A stretch of 64,000 bases of DNA from Nocardioides humi (GTDB lineage: Bacteria > Actinomycetota > Actinomycetes > Propionibacteriales > Nocardioidaceae). The notes beneath the pieces are model-generated. The model did no database searches, had not been told where the DNA came from, and saw nothing but the letters and a program-made list of their open reading frames with translations. The position numbers were made by a program, and so were the translations under genes. Positions 17,785-25,136 of the stretch are shown one piece after another. The DNA lies in the NCBI RefSeq assembly GCF_006494775.1, contig NZ_CP041146.1, positions 3,720,001 to 3,784,000 of the forward strand, written 5' to 3'. Numbering within the stretch: the stretch's first letter is position 1; each line of letters starts with the position of its first letter.

Positions 17785-17798
17785 CCAAACGGCGTTGC
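17785..17798 (+). promoter_or_regulatory. Island operator upstream of the AttH/DUF7065-like gene
   Basis: CCAAACGGCGTTGC matches the CAAAC-N3-GTTTG palindrome with two differences. It is followed by the AT-rich stretch CATTTTAGG, a plausible -10 region. The start codon (17818 or 17830) lies so close that the transcript may be leaderless. Confidence 0.5.
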
Positions 17799-17829
17799 AT
17801 TTTAGGCCGAGTGCTGCTTGACTGCGCGC

Positions 17830-19062
17830 GTGTTGACGCCCTACGACGAGTTCCCCGTGCACCAGAGCTCGCGCCCGTTCAGCATGATCCCGTCGACCGA
17901 CTACGGCTGGGACGACGGCTATTACTTCGGGATGATGAACGCGCGGGACCGGATGTTCCTCGACGTGAACTTCCGGGTGAACCCGAACACCGACATGGTC
18001 GGCGGTGCCGCGGTCTTCGTGCGCGGCGACCGGCAGTTCGTGCTGCGCCTGAACCGGGTCTGGCGCGACGACTTCGCCTTGCGCATCGGGCCGCTGTCGC
18101 TGGAGGTGCTGGAGCCGCTGCGGTCCTGGCGGCTGCGGCTGGAGGAGAACGACTCCGGGCTGGCCTTCGACGTGTGCTGGCAGGGTGCCTCGCCCCCGAT
18201 CCTGGAGGCCCACCATCTGGTCCACCAGCGCGGCCGGGTGATGACCGACCAGTCGCGCTACAACCAGGCCGGCCGTGCCTCCGGCGCCATCGACTTCCGG
18301 GGGGACCGGGTGGAGCTCACGCCCGACGTGTGGGGCGCGGCGCGGGACCACTCGTGGGGGATCTACGTCCAGCGCCCGCCGTTCGCGCCGGACCCGCGCT
18401 GGCTGCCGCCGGCCGCACCCCCGCAGCGGAGGCGGGCGCTGCGCTTCTGGACCATCTTCTCGACCCCCGGCGCCGGGCCGAGCGGGTTCTTCCAGGTCAA
18501 CGAGCTGTCCGACGGCACCGAGGCCGGGATGCTCGACGTGTTCAGCAGCCCGTTCGAGGGCCGCATCCACCAGGGGTACGACGACCCGGGGGTCCGGCTG
18601 TCGACGTACGAGCACGAGATGACCTTCGAGCCCGGGACCCGACTGCTGCGCGAGGCCCGGTTCCGCCTGGTCGACGAGAACGACGAGGTCTGGTCGATCG
18701 ACTTCGTCCGGGCGATGATGCCGTGGTCGGCCCGGACGCTGGGCTACTCGCCGGGCGGTTGGCGCGACGGCGGCAACTTCCACTCCTTCCACGGCGCGAC
18801 CGACCTCGCGCTGGAGTGGGACGAACCGGTCGACATCTCGGTACAGCCGATGCCGGCGCTGACCAATGTGGCGCTGGAGCCCGGCGAGGACCGGTTTGCG
18901 ATGCGCTCCGCGGCCGACCGGCCCGAGACCGGGACCGTGCTCACCTGCCATGTCACCGTGCGCACCCCGCGCGGGGAGACCGTCGACGGCGGCACCTGCC
19001 ACGTGGACGCCAGCCTGCTCGGCGCCTATCCGCGCTACGGCATCACCGACGACACCCCCTGA
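17830..19062 (+). CDS. AttH/DUF7065-DUF7064-like protein
   Basis: About 410 aa, soluble, with no signal peptide. Two beta-rich halves are apparent, with the signature VWGAARDHSWGIYVQRP near residue 178 and a C-terminal half starting near residue 215. This recalls the DUF7065/DUF7064 proteins common in actinobacterial steroid and terpenoid catabolism loci and distantly AttH/CrtC lipocalin-like proteins. The activity of these proteins is unknown to me. There is no ribosome site before the GTG at 17830 (or TTG at 17818), which suggests a leaderless mRNA. An NTF2-like gene follows after 26 bases. Confidence 0.6.
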   Translation: MLTPYDEFPVHQSSRPFSMIPSTDYGWDDGYYFGMMNARDRMFLDVNFRVNPNTDMVGGAAVFVRGDRQFVLRLNRVWRDDFALRIGPLSLEVLEPLRSWRLRLEENDSGLAFDVCWQGASPPILEAHHLVHQRGRVMTDQSRYNQAGRASGAIDFRGDRVELTPDVWGAARDHSWGIYVQRPPFAPDPRWLPPAAPPQRRRALRFWTIFSTPGAGPSGFFQVNELSDGTEAGMLDVFSSPFEGRIHQGYDDPGVRLSTYEHEMTFEPGTRLLREARFRLVDENDEVWSIDFVRAMMPWSARTLGYSPGGWRDGGNFHSFHGATDLALEWDEPVDISVQPMPALTNVALEPGEDRFAMRSAADRPETGTVLTCHVTVRTPRGETVDGGTCHVDASLLGAYPRYGITDDTP

Positions 19063-19088
19063 GCACGGCGACCGAGGAGGAGACCGGC

Positions 19089-19544
19089 ATGGAACTCGAC
19101 AGCGACTGGCGCGAGCTCACCGCGCTGTCGGCGCGCTACGCGCGCGGGCTCGACGACAAGGACTACGCGCTCCTGCGGACCTGCTTCACCGCCACCGCCC
19201 GGACCAGCTATGGCACCGGCAATGCGGGCGTCGACCGCGGCGACCTCAGCTACGAGACGCCCGAGGCGATGATCGACGCGATGCGCCGGATCCAGGCGCC
19301 GCTGCGCACCCTGCACCGGATGTCGAACCACCTCTTCGACATCGACGGCGACCTGGCGACCGGTCGGGTCTACCTGCACCAGTTCCAGCTGCGTGAGGGT
19401 GACGGCCCGGCCCGGACCACGGAGTACTTCGCCTGGTACGACGACAGCTACGTCCGCACCGCCGCCGGCTGGCGCTTCCAGGAGCGTCACGCGACCACCC
19501 TGTGGGCCACCGGTGGCTGGATCGGCGATCCCGCCGCCGGCTGA
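19089..19544 (+). CDS. NTF2/SnoaL-like protein
   Basis: A 151-aa cone-fold protein of the NTF2 superfamily, which includes ketosteroid isomerase, SnoaL cyclases and dehydratases. The opening DWRELTALSARYARGLDDKDYALLRTCFTATA is typical, as is the closing GWRFQERHATTLW. A GAGGAGGAGA ribosome site precedes the ATG. It is probably co-transcribed with the preceding DUF-type gene, and a ring isomerase or dehydratase role is plausible. It converges on the ferredoxin gene. Confidence 0.8.
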   Translation: MELDSDWRELTALSARYARGLDDKDYALLRTCFTATARTSYGTGNAGVDRGDLSYETPEAMIDAMRRIQAPLRTLHRMSNHLFDIDGDLATGRVYLHQFQLREGDGPARTTEYFAWYDDSYVRTAAGWRFQERHATTLWATGGWIGDPAAG

Positions 19545-19560
19545 CCGCTCGGGGGACGCC

Positions 19561-19755
19561 TCAGCCCCGACTGACGCCGAGCGCGGCCTCGGGACAGCTG
19601 GTGACCGCCTCGTCGACGTCGCCGGCGAGCTCGTCGCCGACCTCCTTGCGCAGCACCAGCACCTTGCCGAGGTCGTCGACGTCGAACACGTCGGGCGCGA
19701 GCAGCGCGCACCGGCCGTGTCCCTGGCAGCGCTCGACATCCGCCTGCACCTGCAT
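19561..19755 (-). CDS. 3Fe-4S type ferredoxin, P450 partner
   Basis: A 64-aa ferredoxin with CQGHGRC and a distal CP, that is Cys-x2-His-x2-Cys...Cys, the pattern of actinobacterial P450 ferredoxins in which His replaces one usual Cys. It passes single electrons from the ferredoxin reductase to a P450. It lies 26 bases downstream of the P450 at 19782 on the same strand and is probably its dedicated partner. Confidence 0.93.
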   Translation of the reverse strand: MQVQADVERCQGHGRCALLAPDVFDVDDLGKVLVLRKEVGDELAGDVDEAVTSCPEAALGVSRG

Positions 19756-19781
19756 CTCGGTCCTCCTGGTCGGCGGCCGGG

Positions 19782-20960
19782 TCAGACTCGGTCGAACTCG
19801 ATGTCGACGGCGTGGAGGCAGTTGCTCTGGCCCGGCGCCCACGCCACCTCGGCGCCAGGGGCCAGGCGCAGCCGCGTGATCCGGGCCAGCAGCTCCTGGA
19901 AGGCGATCTCGATCTGCATCCGCGCCATGTTGGAGCCGAGGCACCGGTGCACGCCCATGCCGAACGCCGCGTGCCCGCTGCGAGCCTCGTCGAAGTGCAG
20001 CGAGCCCGGGTCCGTGAACTTCTCCGGGTCGCGGTTGGCGGCGTCGAAGCGGGCCTGGACCCGTTCGCCCTTGCGGATCAGGACGCCGTTGAGCTCCACG
20101 TCCCGGGTGGCGACGCGCGCCATCGCGCCGACGGGCGAGTCGAGGCGCAGGAACTCGTCCATGTCGCGGCGGACCCAGCGCGGGTCGCGCAGCCGCTGCT
20201 CGAGCTCGGGCTGCTGGGTGAGCCGGTAGGTGATGTTGCCGATCGCCGCCCTGGTGGTGTCGAGGCCGCCGAGGACCAGGATGCCGAGGCAGCCGATCTG
20301 CTTCTCGGTGGGGATCGGCGCACCGTCGATGCGGGCGTTGACCAGTCGCGCGAGGACGCCGTCGCCGTTGATCCCGCGCCGCTTGGCGCGCTCGAGGTAC
20401 TCCGAGCAGATGCCGAACAGTCGCGCGAAGACCTCAGGGTTCGCGGCCTCGGCGACCTCGAGGGCGATCTCCTGCGCGACGTCGAGCTCCTCTCGGGTGA
20501 GGTCGTTGAAGATGACCTTGATCAGCATCCGGCCGATGTAGGGGCCGGCGTACCTGTTGAGGATCTCGACCTGGCCGTCGTCGAGCCACTCCTCGATGAG
20601 CGAACGGGCGGTGTCGTGCATCGCCTGTTCGTACGGCGCCAGCGCGCTGCGCGAGAACAGCGGGTTGAGCAGCTTGCGCACCTCCCCCTGGAAGGGCGGG
20701 TCGTCGTCGATCGGGCTCAGCGACGGCACGCCGGTCGCAACCAGCGGGGATTGGGTCGAGGAGAAGGTCTCCCAGTCCTCCATGACCCGGCGTACGTCGT
20801 CGTACCGGGTGAGCAGGTAGAACGGCCCGCCGCTGGCCTCGTGGTCGGTGCGGACGACCGGCGCGTGGCTGCGCGCGTGGTCGAACAGCGCCCACTTGTC
20901 GGCGGTGTCGGCGGGGTCGAAGTAGTTGAAGTGGCGGAGCCGGTCGTGGGTCGTGGTCAC
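19782..20960 (-). CDS. Cytochrome P450
   Basis: A 392-aa soluble class-I P450 monooxygenase. The heme-Cys signature FGMGVHRCLG is near residue 340, the I-helix LGGLDTT (normal acid-Thr pair) near 230 and the ExxR-bearing K-helix before it. It lies 30 bases downstream of the alcohol dehydrogenase and upstream of a ferredoxin. The order dehydrogenase-P450-ferredoxin suggests that hydroxylation and alcohol oxidation act on the same substrate. No CYP subfamily can be assigned from the sequence alone. Confidence 0.93.
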   Translation of the reverse strand: MTTTHDRLRHFNYFDPADTADKWALFDHARSHAPVVRTDHEASGGPFYLLTRYDDVRRVMEDWETFSSTQSPLVATGVPSLSPIDDDPPFQGEVRKLLNPLFSRSALAPYEQAMHDTARSLIEEWLDDGQVEILNRYAGPYIGRMLIKVIFNDLTREELDVAQEIALEVAEAANPEVFARLFGICSEYLERAKRRGINGDGVLARLVNARIDGAPIPTEKQIGCLGILVLGGLDTTRAAIGNITYRLTQQPELEQRLRDPRWVRRDMDEFLRLDSPVGAMARVATRDVELNGVLIRKGERVQARFDAANRDPEKFTDPGSLHFDEARSGHAAFGMGVHRCLGSNMARMQIEIAFQELLARITRLRLAPGAEVAWAPGQSNCLHAVDIEFDRV

Positions 20961-20990
20961 GGGATCACCTCTCGGTTCGCGCTGGGCTGG

Positions 20991-22103
20991 TCAGAAGCTG
21001 TTGACGATGACGCCGCGGATGTTCTTGCCGGCGAGCATGTCGGCGTAGCCCTGGTTGATCTCGTCGAGGGCGTAGGTGCGGGTGACCAGCTCGTCGAGGC
21101 GGAGCCGGCCGGCCTTGTAGAGCGCGCCGAGGCGCGGGATGTCCGAGCGCGGGTTGCAGCCGCCGTACACGGTGCCGAGCAGGGACTTCTCGAAGAGCGA
21201 GAACATCTGCAGTCCCAGGACCGGCTTGTCGTCGACATTGCGGGCCATGCCGGTGAGCACCGCGCGTCCGCCCTTGGAGACCAGGTTGACGAAGGGCTGG
21301 ATCATCCGGCCCTCGACGACGCCGATCGTGCACACGCCGACCTCGGCCATCACGCCCCGGGTGAGGTCGGTGACCAGCGGGAGCGCCTCCTCCATCGAGG
21401 CCGCGGTGTGCGTCGCCCCGAGGAGCTTGGCCTGCTCGAGCTTGAACGGGACGGGGTCCACCGCGACGACGTTCTGCGCGCCGCACAGCAGGGCGCCCTG
21501 GACGGCGTTGGCGCCGATCCCGCCGATGCCGACCACGACGACGGTGTCGCCGGGCTGCACCCGGCCGATGTTGACGGCCGATCCCCAGCCGGTCGGGACT
21601 CCGCAGCCCAGCAGGCAGGCGACCTCGAAGGGCAGCTCGGGGTCGACCCTGATCACCGAGGTCTCGTGGACGACGGTGCGCTCGGCGAAGGTGCCGACCA
21701 GCGACAGCGTGCCGACGTCGCGGCCGCGAGCGTGGGCCCGGTAGCCCCCGCTGATCATCGAGCCCTCCATCAGGAACTGGCCGTAGTCGCACAGGTTCGA
21801 CCGGCCGTTCACGCACCAACGACAGCGGCCGCAGGCGGGCGTGAAGGAGAAGACGACGTGGTCGCCGACAGCGAGGTCGGTGATCCCCGGGCCGACCTGC
21901 TCGATCACGCCGGCACCCTCGTGGCCGCCGATGGTCGGCAGTGCGGCGTACCCGTCACCGAGCCGGACGTGGTCGTCGGAGTGACACATCCCGGCCGCCT
22001 CGATGCGGACCAGGACCTCGTTCTCCAGGGGCGGGTCGAGCTCGATCTCCTCGACGCTCCAGGGCTGACCCGTCTCCCAGAGGATGGCGGCCTTGGTCTT
22101 CAT
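20991..22103 (-). CDS. Zn alcohol dehydrogenase, NDMA-dependent (mycofactocin-coupled) type
   Basis: A 370-aa zinc MDR alcohol dehydrogenase. Catalytic zinc motifs are AGMCHSDDH and GGHEGAG near residues 38-63; the structural zinc set is CGRCRWCVNGRSNLC near 88-102. The nucleotide motif is GIGGIGANAVQG near 190. The overall sequence fits the NDMA-dependent class, which holds NAD so tightly that re-oxidation needs an external acceptor, in vivo mycofactocin, whose operon is in this window. It leads an operon with the P450 and ferredoxin. The ribosome site GAGGGGAG lies inside a perfect TGTGA-N6-TCACA palindrome. Confidence 0.88.
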   Translation of the reverse strand: MKTKAAILWETGQPWSVEEIELDPPLENEVLVRIEAAGMCHSDDHVRLGDGYAALPTIGGHEGAGVIEQVGPGITDLAVGDHVVFSFTPACGRCRWCVNGRSNLCDYGQFLMEGSMISGGYRAHARGRDVGTLSLVGTFAERTVVHETSVIRVDPELPFEVACLLGCGVPTGWGSAVNIGRVQPGDTVVVVGIGGIGANAVQGALLCGAQNVVAVDPVPFKLEQAKLLGATHTAASMEEALPLVTDLTRGVMAEVGVCTIGVVEGRMIQPFVNLVSKGGRAVLTGMARNVDDKPVLGLQMFSLFEKSLLGTVYGGCNPRSDIPRLGALYKAGRLRLDELVTRTYALDEINQGYADMLAGKNIRGVIVNSF

Positions 22104-22104
22104 G

Positions 22105-22176
22105 TGTGACTCCCCTCACAGTGACGCCCGAGGAGCCAATGGAACAAAGTTGGGTTTCAGATGTCAAGGGTTTGAC
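22105..22176 (-). promoter_or_regulatory. Alcohol dehydrogenase promoter: CRP-like box, operator and GTCAA palindrome
   Basis: Three elements precede the alcohol dehydrogenase. A perfect CRP-consensus TGTGA-CTCCCC-TCACA at 22105-22120 overlaps the ribosome site. The island operator variant GGAACAAAGTTGG is at 22141-22153. GTCAA-GGGT-TTGAC at 22163-22176 contains a TTGACA -35-like hexamer on the minus strand. The operator would lie in or beside the spacer, so repression is likely. The -10 is weak. Confidence 0.6.
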
Positions 22177-22190
22177 GAACCGCATCTGGC

Positions 22191-23015
22191 TCAGGCCACC
22201 GGCTCGCGGCCCTCCGTGAGCCAGGCTCGGTAGTCGGCGTTGATCGGCTGCGAGGCGTGCAGGCCGCCGTCGACCGCCAGTACCTGACCGGTGATCATCC
22301 GCGAGGCGTCGGAGCCGAGGAAGTACACCGCATCGGCGACGTCCTGGGGCTGGGCGACGTCCGGCGTGGCCATCGCGCGCCGGTAGATGATCTCGCCCTG
22401 CGGGGTGCCGTAGGTCTCGACGTTGCGGGTCTTCACGACGGCCGGCGCGATCGCGTTGCAGCGCACCCCCTGCTTGCCGTACTGGACCGCGGTCGCCCGG
22501 GTCAGCTGGACGACGGCGGCCTTCGAGACGCCGTACGACGTCAGCTGGACCTCGCCGGCCAGGGCGGAGGCCGAGGCGATGTTGACGATGCTGCCGCTGC
22601 CCTGTTCGAGCATGGTGGGCAGCACGGCTCGGGTCGTCAGGAAGATCGAGTAGAGGTTGCCGCGCAAGGTCTCGAGGAAGAGTCCGGGCTCGGTGTCGAG
22701 CACGGTCCGATCGTGCGCGGTGAGCTCGAGCGAGGCGGCGTTGTTGTGCAGGACGTCGACCCGGCCCCAGCGCGCGCGGACCCGGGCGATCAGGTCGGCC
22801 ACCTGCTCCGGCTCGCGGACGTCGGTGACGATCGCGTGCGCGTCGCCGCCGCGCTCGCGGACCTCGGCCTCGACCAGGGGCGAGCGCTCGGTGTCGATGT
22901 CGGCGATCACGACGGTCGCGCCCGCGCGGGCGAAGGTGTGCGCGGTCGCCTCGCCCATACCATTGGCGCCGCCGGTGATGACGACGACCCGACCGGTCAT
23001 CTCTGCTGTGGGCAT
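22191..23015 (-). CDS. Short-chain dehydrogenase/reductase
   Basis: A 274-aa SDR. The nucleotide motif GGANGMGEATA is near residue 16, HNNAA near 90, the catalytic Ser in NIASASAL near 145 and YGVSK near 161. The start is ATG 23015 with AAGGAG 7 bases upstream; an in-frame TTG further up is unlikely. It lies just upstream of the alcohol dehydrogenase on the same strand but is separated from it by a promoter region. It probably oxidises a secondary alcohol in the same pathway. Confidence 0.88.
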   Translation of the reverse strand: MPTAEMTGRVVVITGGANGMGEATAHTFARAGATVVIADIDTERSPLVEAEVRERGGDAHAIVTDVREPEQVADLIARVRARWGRVDVLHNNAASLELTAHDRTVLDTEPGLFLETLRGNLYSIFLTTRAVLPTMLEQGSGSIVNIASASALAGEVQLTSYGVSKAAVVQLTRATAVQYGKQGVRCNAIAPAVVKTRNVETYGTPQGEIIYRRAMATPDVAQPQDVADAVYFLGSDASRMITGQVLAVDGGLHASQPINADYRAWLTEGREPVA

Positions 23016-23032
23016 GGACCACTCCTTGTAAA

Positions 23033-23080
23033 CCAAACAATGATGGGCTAAGGATGGTAGCGCGTGTGTCGCGCCTCACA
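23033..23080. promoter_or_regulatory. Island operator and CRP-like box in divergent promoter
   Basis: CCAAACAATGATGG (23033-23046) is a near-palindromic copy of the island operator between the SDR (minus) and the OYE-type reductase (plus). TGTG-TCGCGCC-TCACA (23065-23080) follows toward the plus gene with exact CRP-type spacing. One operator could control both directions. Confidence 0.6.
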
Positions 23081-23105
23081 TCCCCGGTCCCTTTCAAGGA
23101 GTTCC

Positions 23106-25049
23106 ATGACCACCCTCTCCGCGCCCGGATCCACCGCACCTGCGGTCCTCCCGCTCCTGAACCAGGCCTTCGAGATCCGGGGGCGGGTGCTGCGCAACCG
23201 CACCGTGACGACGGGGCACAGCATCATGGCGCCCTGGACTCCGGGGATGTCGGCCGATCCCTACATCGAGTACTGCCGCCGCCGGGCGCGCGGGGGCGTC
23301 GGCATGCAGATCGTGCAGCCGCTGATCGTCGAGCCCTTCCACGACTGGCCGCGCCCCGTCTTCGATCGGCTGCGAGCGCTCGCCGACGCCATCCACGGCG
23401 AGGGCGGCACCTGTGTCATCCAGGTGGTCAGCTTCGGTGGTCAGATCGGCTCGGCGGTGCACCTCGACGAACGGGCGATGTGGTCCTTCGACGGCCGGCA
23501 GGACGAGTTCGGTGAGGCGTCGCACCGGATGACCACGGCCGAGGTGCAGCAGATGGTCGACGCGCACGGCCGGCTTGCGCAGGTCGTCATGGAGGCCGGG
23601 CTGGACGGGGTGGAGCTGCACGGCGCCCATGGCTATCTGCTGCAGCAGTCGCACAGTCCGTGGGGCAACCGCCGCGAGGACGAGTGGGGCGAGCACCTGC
23701 GGTTCGTCCGGGCCGTCATCGACGCGACCCGCGCCGGGCTCGGCGACGGCATCCTCGGCTACCGGGTCTGCGCTGCCGACCTGCTCCGACCGGACGAGGG
23801 CGGGTTGAGCGACGAGGCGCTGCGCGCCGTCGCCGCCGAGATCGTGGACACCGGGGAGGTCGACTTCCTCGACTCGAGCATCGGCACCAAGGCGCCGGCC
23901 TACTCGCAGCCGGCGGTGGCGTCGTACCGCTATCCCGACGGCTACGAGCTGCAGTACGCCGCCGCGCTGCGCGAGGCGATCGGCGCCCGAATCCCGGTGG
24001 TCGGGCTGGGTGGTGTCACCGACCCGGCGATGGCCGAGCGGGCGCTGGCCGGCGGCGTGTGTGACCTGGTCGGGATGACCCGTGCCTACATCTCCGACCC
24101 CGATCTCGGCCTGAAGATCATGCGGGGCGAGACCGGGCTGGTGCGCCGGTGCGTGCGCGCGAACGAGTGTGTCAACCGCCGGGTGGACGCCAAGCCGATG
24201 GCCTGCTGGCACAACCCGGAGTACGCCCGCGAGGGGGCGTTCGCCCTGCTGGCGCCTGCGGTCCGAAGCAGGCGGGTCGTCGTGGTCGGAGGTGGTCCTG
24301 CCGGCCTCCAGGCCGCGCAGGTGGCGGCGACCCGTGGTCACCGGGTGACGCTCCTGGAGGCGAGGCCCGAGCTGGGCGGCCGGCTGCGGCTGGTCGCCGG
24401 CACCTCGGCCCGCCGGCTCCTGCACACCGTCGACTTCCTGGCCGCCGAGCTCGAGCGGCTCGGGGTGGAGGTGCGGCTCGGCGAGCCGGCGTCGGTCGCC
24501 GCGGTCGCCGCGCTGGCTCCCGACGAGGTCATCCTCGCCACGGGCGCGGCTCCCGACGTGAGCCACCACGGCCTCGATGGGCTGCTCTCCGTCGACGAGG
24601 CCATCGACGCCGAGCTGACCGGACCGGTGCTGGTCGTCGACCGGATCGGGGACAACGCCGCGGGCCTCCTGGTCGAGCGGCTGGCGGATGCGGGTGTGGA
24701 TGTGCACTACGCCACCACCTTCGAGCGCGTGGTCACGAACGCCGGCTACACGCACCGCCTCGACCTCGTCGACCTGTTCCGGCGCTCGGAGCGGGTCACT
24801 GTCCATGTGTTGCGGGACCTGGGCGGGGTGGCCGACGGTGTCGCCACGCTGGTCGACCCCGACGGAGTGAACCAGGAGCGGATCCCTGTCGCCACCGTCG
24901 TGGCCGCCGTCCACCCGATCCCCGTCGACGGTCTGGCGGCCGCGCTCCGCGAGGAGGGGCTGGCGGTGCATCTCGTCGGCGACGTCGTCGCGCCGCGCGG
25001 CGTGGTCGCGGGAACTCGGGAGGCGACTCGGGTCGCCCAGGGCTTGTAA
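23106..25049 (+). CDS. 2,4-dienoyl-CoA reductase-like OYE flavoprotein with altered Fe-S motif
   Basis: A 647-aa two-part enzyme: an N-terminal FMN TIM barrel of the Old Yellow Enzyme type (ELHGAHGYLLQQSHSPWGNRR near residue 175) and a C-terminal FAD/NAD domain (VVVVGGGPAGLQAA near 392). Relatives reduce conjugated C=C bonds using FMN, a 4Fe-4S cluster and FAD. The cluster segment here reads CVRANEC...C near residue 349, so the second Cys of the normal CxxC is Ala, and cluster binding may be altered. AAGGAG precedes the ATG. A dehydrogenase for the aldehyde product follows. Confidence 0.87.
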   Translation: MTTLSAPGSTAPAVLPLLNQAFEIRGRVLRNRTVTTGHSIMAPWTPGMSADPYIEYCRRRARGGVGMQIVQPLIVEPFHDWPRPVFDRLRALADAIHGEGGTCVIQVVSFGGQIGSAVHLDERAMWSFDGRQDEFGEASHRMTTAEVQQMVDAHGRLAQVVMEAGLDGVELHGAHGYLLQQSHSPWGNRREDEWGEHLRFVRAVIDATRAGLGDGILGYRVCAADLLRPDEGGLSDEALRAVAAEIVDTGEVDFLDSSIGTKAPAYSQPAVASYRYPDGYELQYAAALREAIGARIPVVGLGGVTDPAMAERALAGGVCDLVGMTRAYISDPDLGLKIMRGETGLVRRCVRANECVNRRVDAKPMACWHNPEYAREGAFALLAPAVRSRRVVVVGGGPAGLQAAQVAATRGHRVTLLEARPELGGRLRLVAGTSARRLLHTVDFLAAELERLGVEVRLGEPASVAAVAALAPDEVILATGAAPDVSHHGLDGLLSVDEAIDAELTGPVLVVDRIGDNAAGLLVERLADAGVDVHYATTFERVVTNAGYTHRLDLVDLFRRSERVTVHVLRDLGGVADGVATLVDPDGVNQERIPVATVVAAVHPIPVDGLAAALREEGLAVHLVGDVVAPRGVVAGTREATRVAQGL

Positions 25050-25050
25050 A

Positions 25051-25085
25051 CCAATCACTGTCAGAATAATGTGTGCCGCGTCACG
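25051..25085 (+). promoter_or_regulatory. Island operator plus CRP-like box before aldehyde dehydrogenase
   Basis: CCAATCACTGTCAG (25051-25064) is a variant operator. AGAATAAT, a good -10 region, follows, and then TGTG-TGCCGCG-TCACG (25070-25085). It begins right after the stop codon of the preceding gene, so the aldehyde dehydrogenase has its own promoter despite the short gap. Confidence 0.6.
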
Positions 25086-25136
25086 TTCCCGGATCGGTCC
25101 CCGATCCGCGCCGACTCGAGCCGGAAGGCAGTGCGC

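Noticed and set aside
15195..19544. A 1449-codon plus-strand open frame
   Set aside because: It is a GC-rich shadow that crosses the epoxide hydrolase, the antisense of the efflux gene and two further genes. Only its last part coincides with the NTF2-like gene's true frame.
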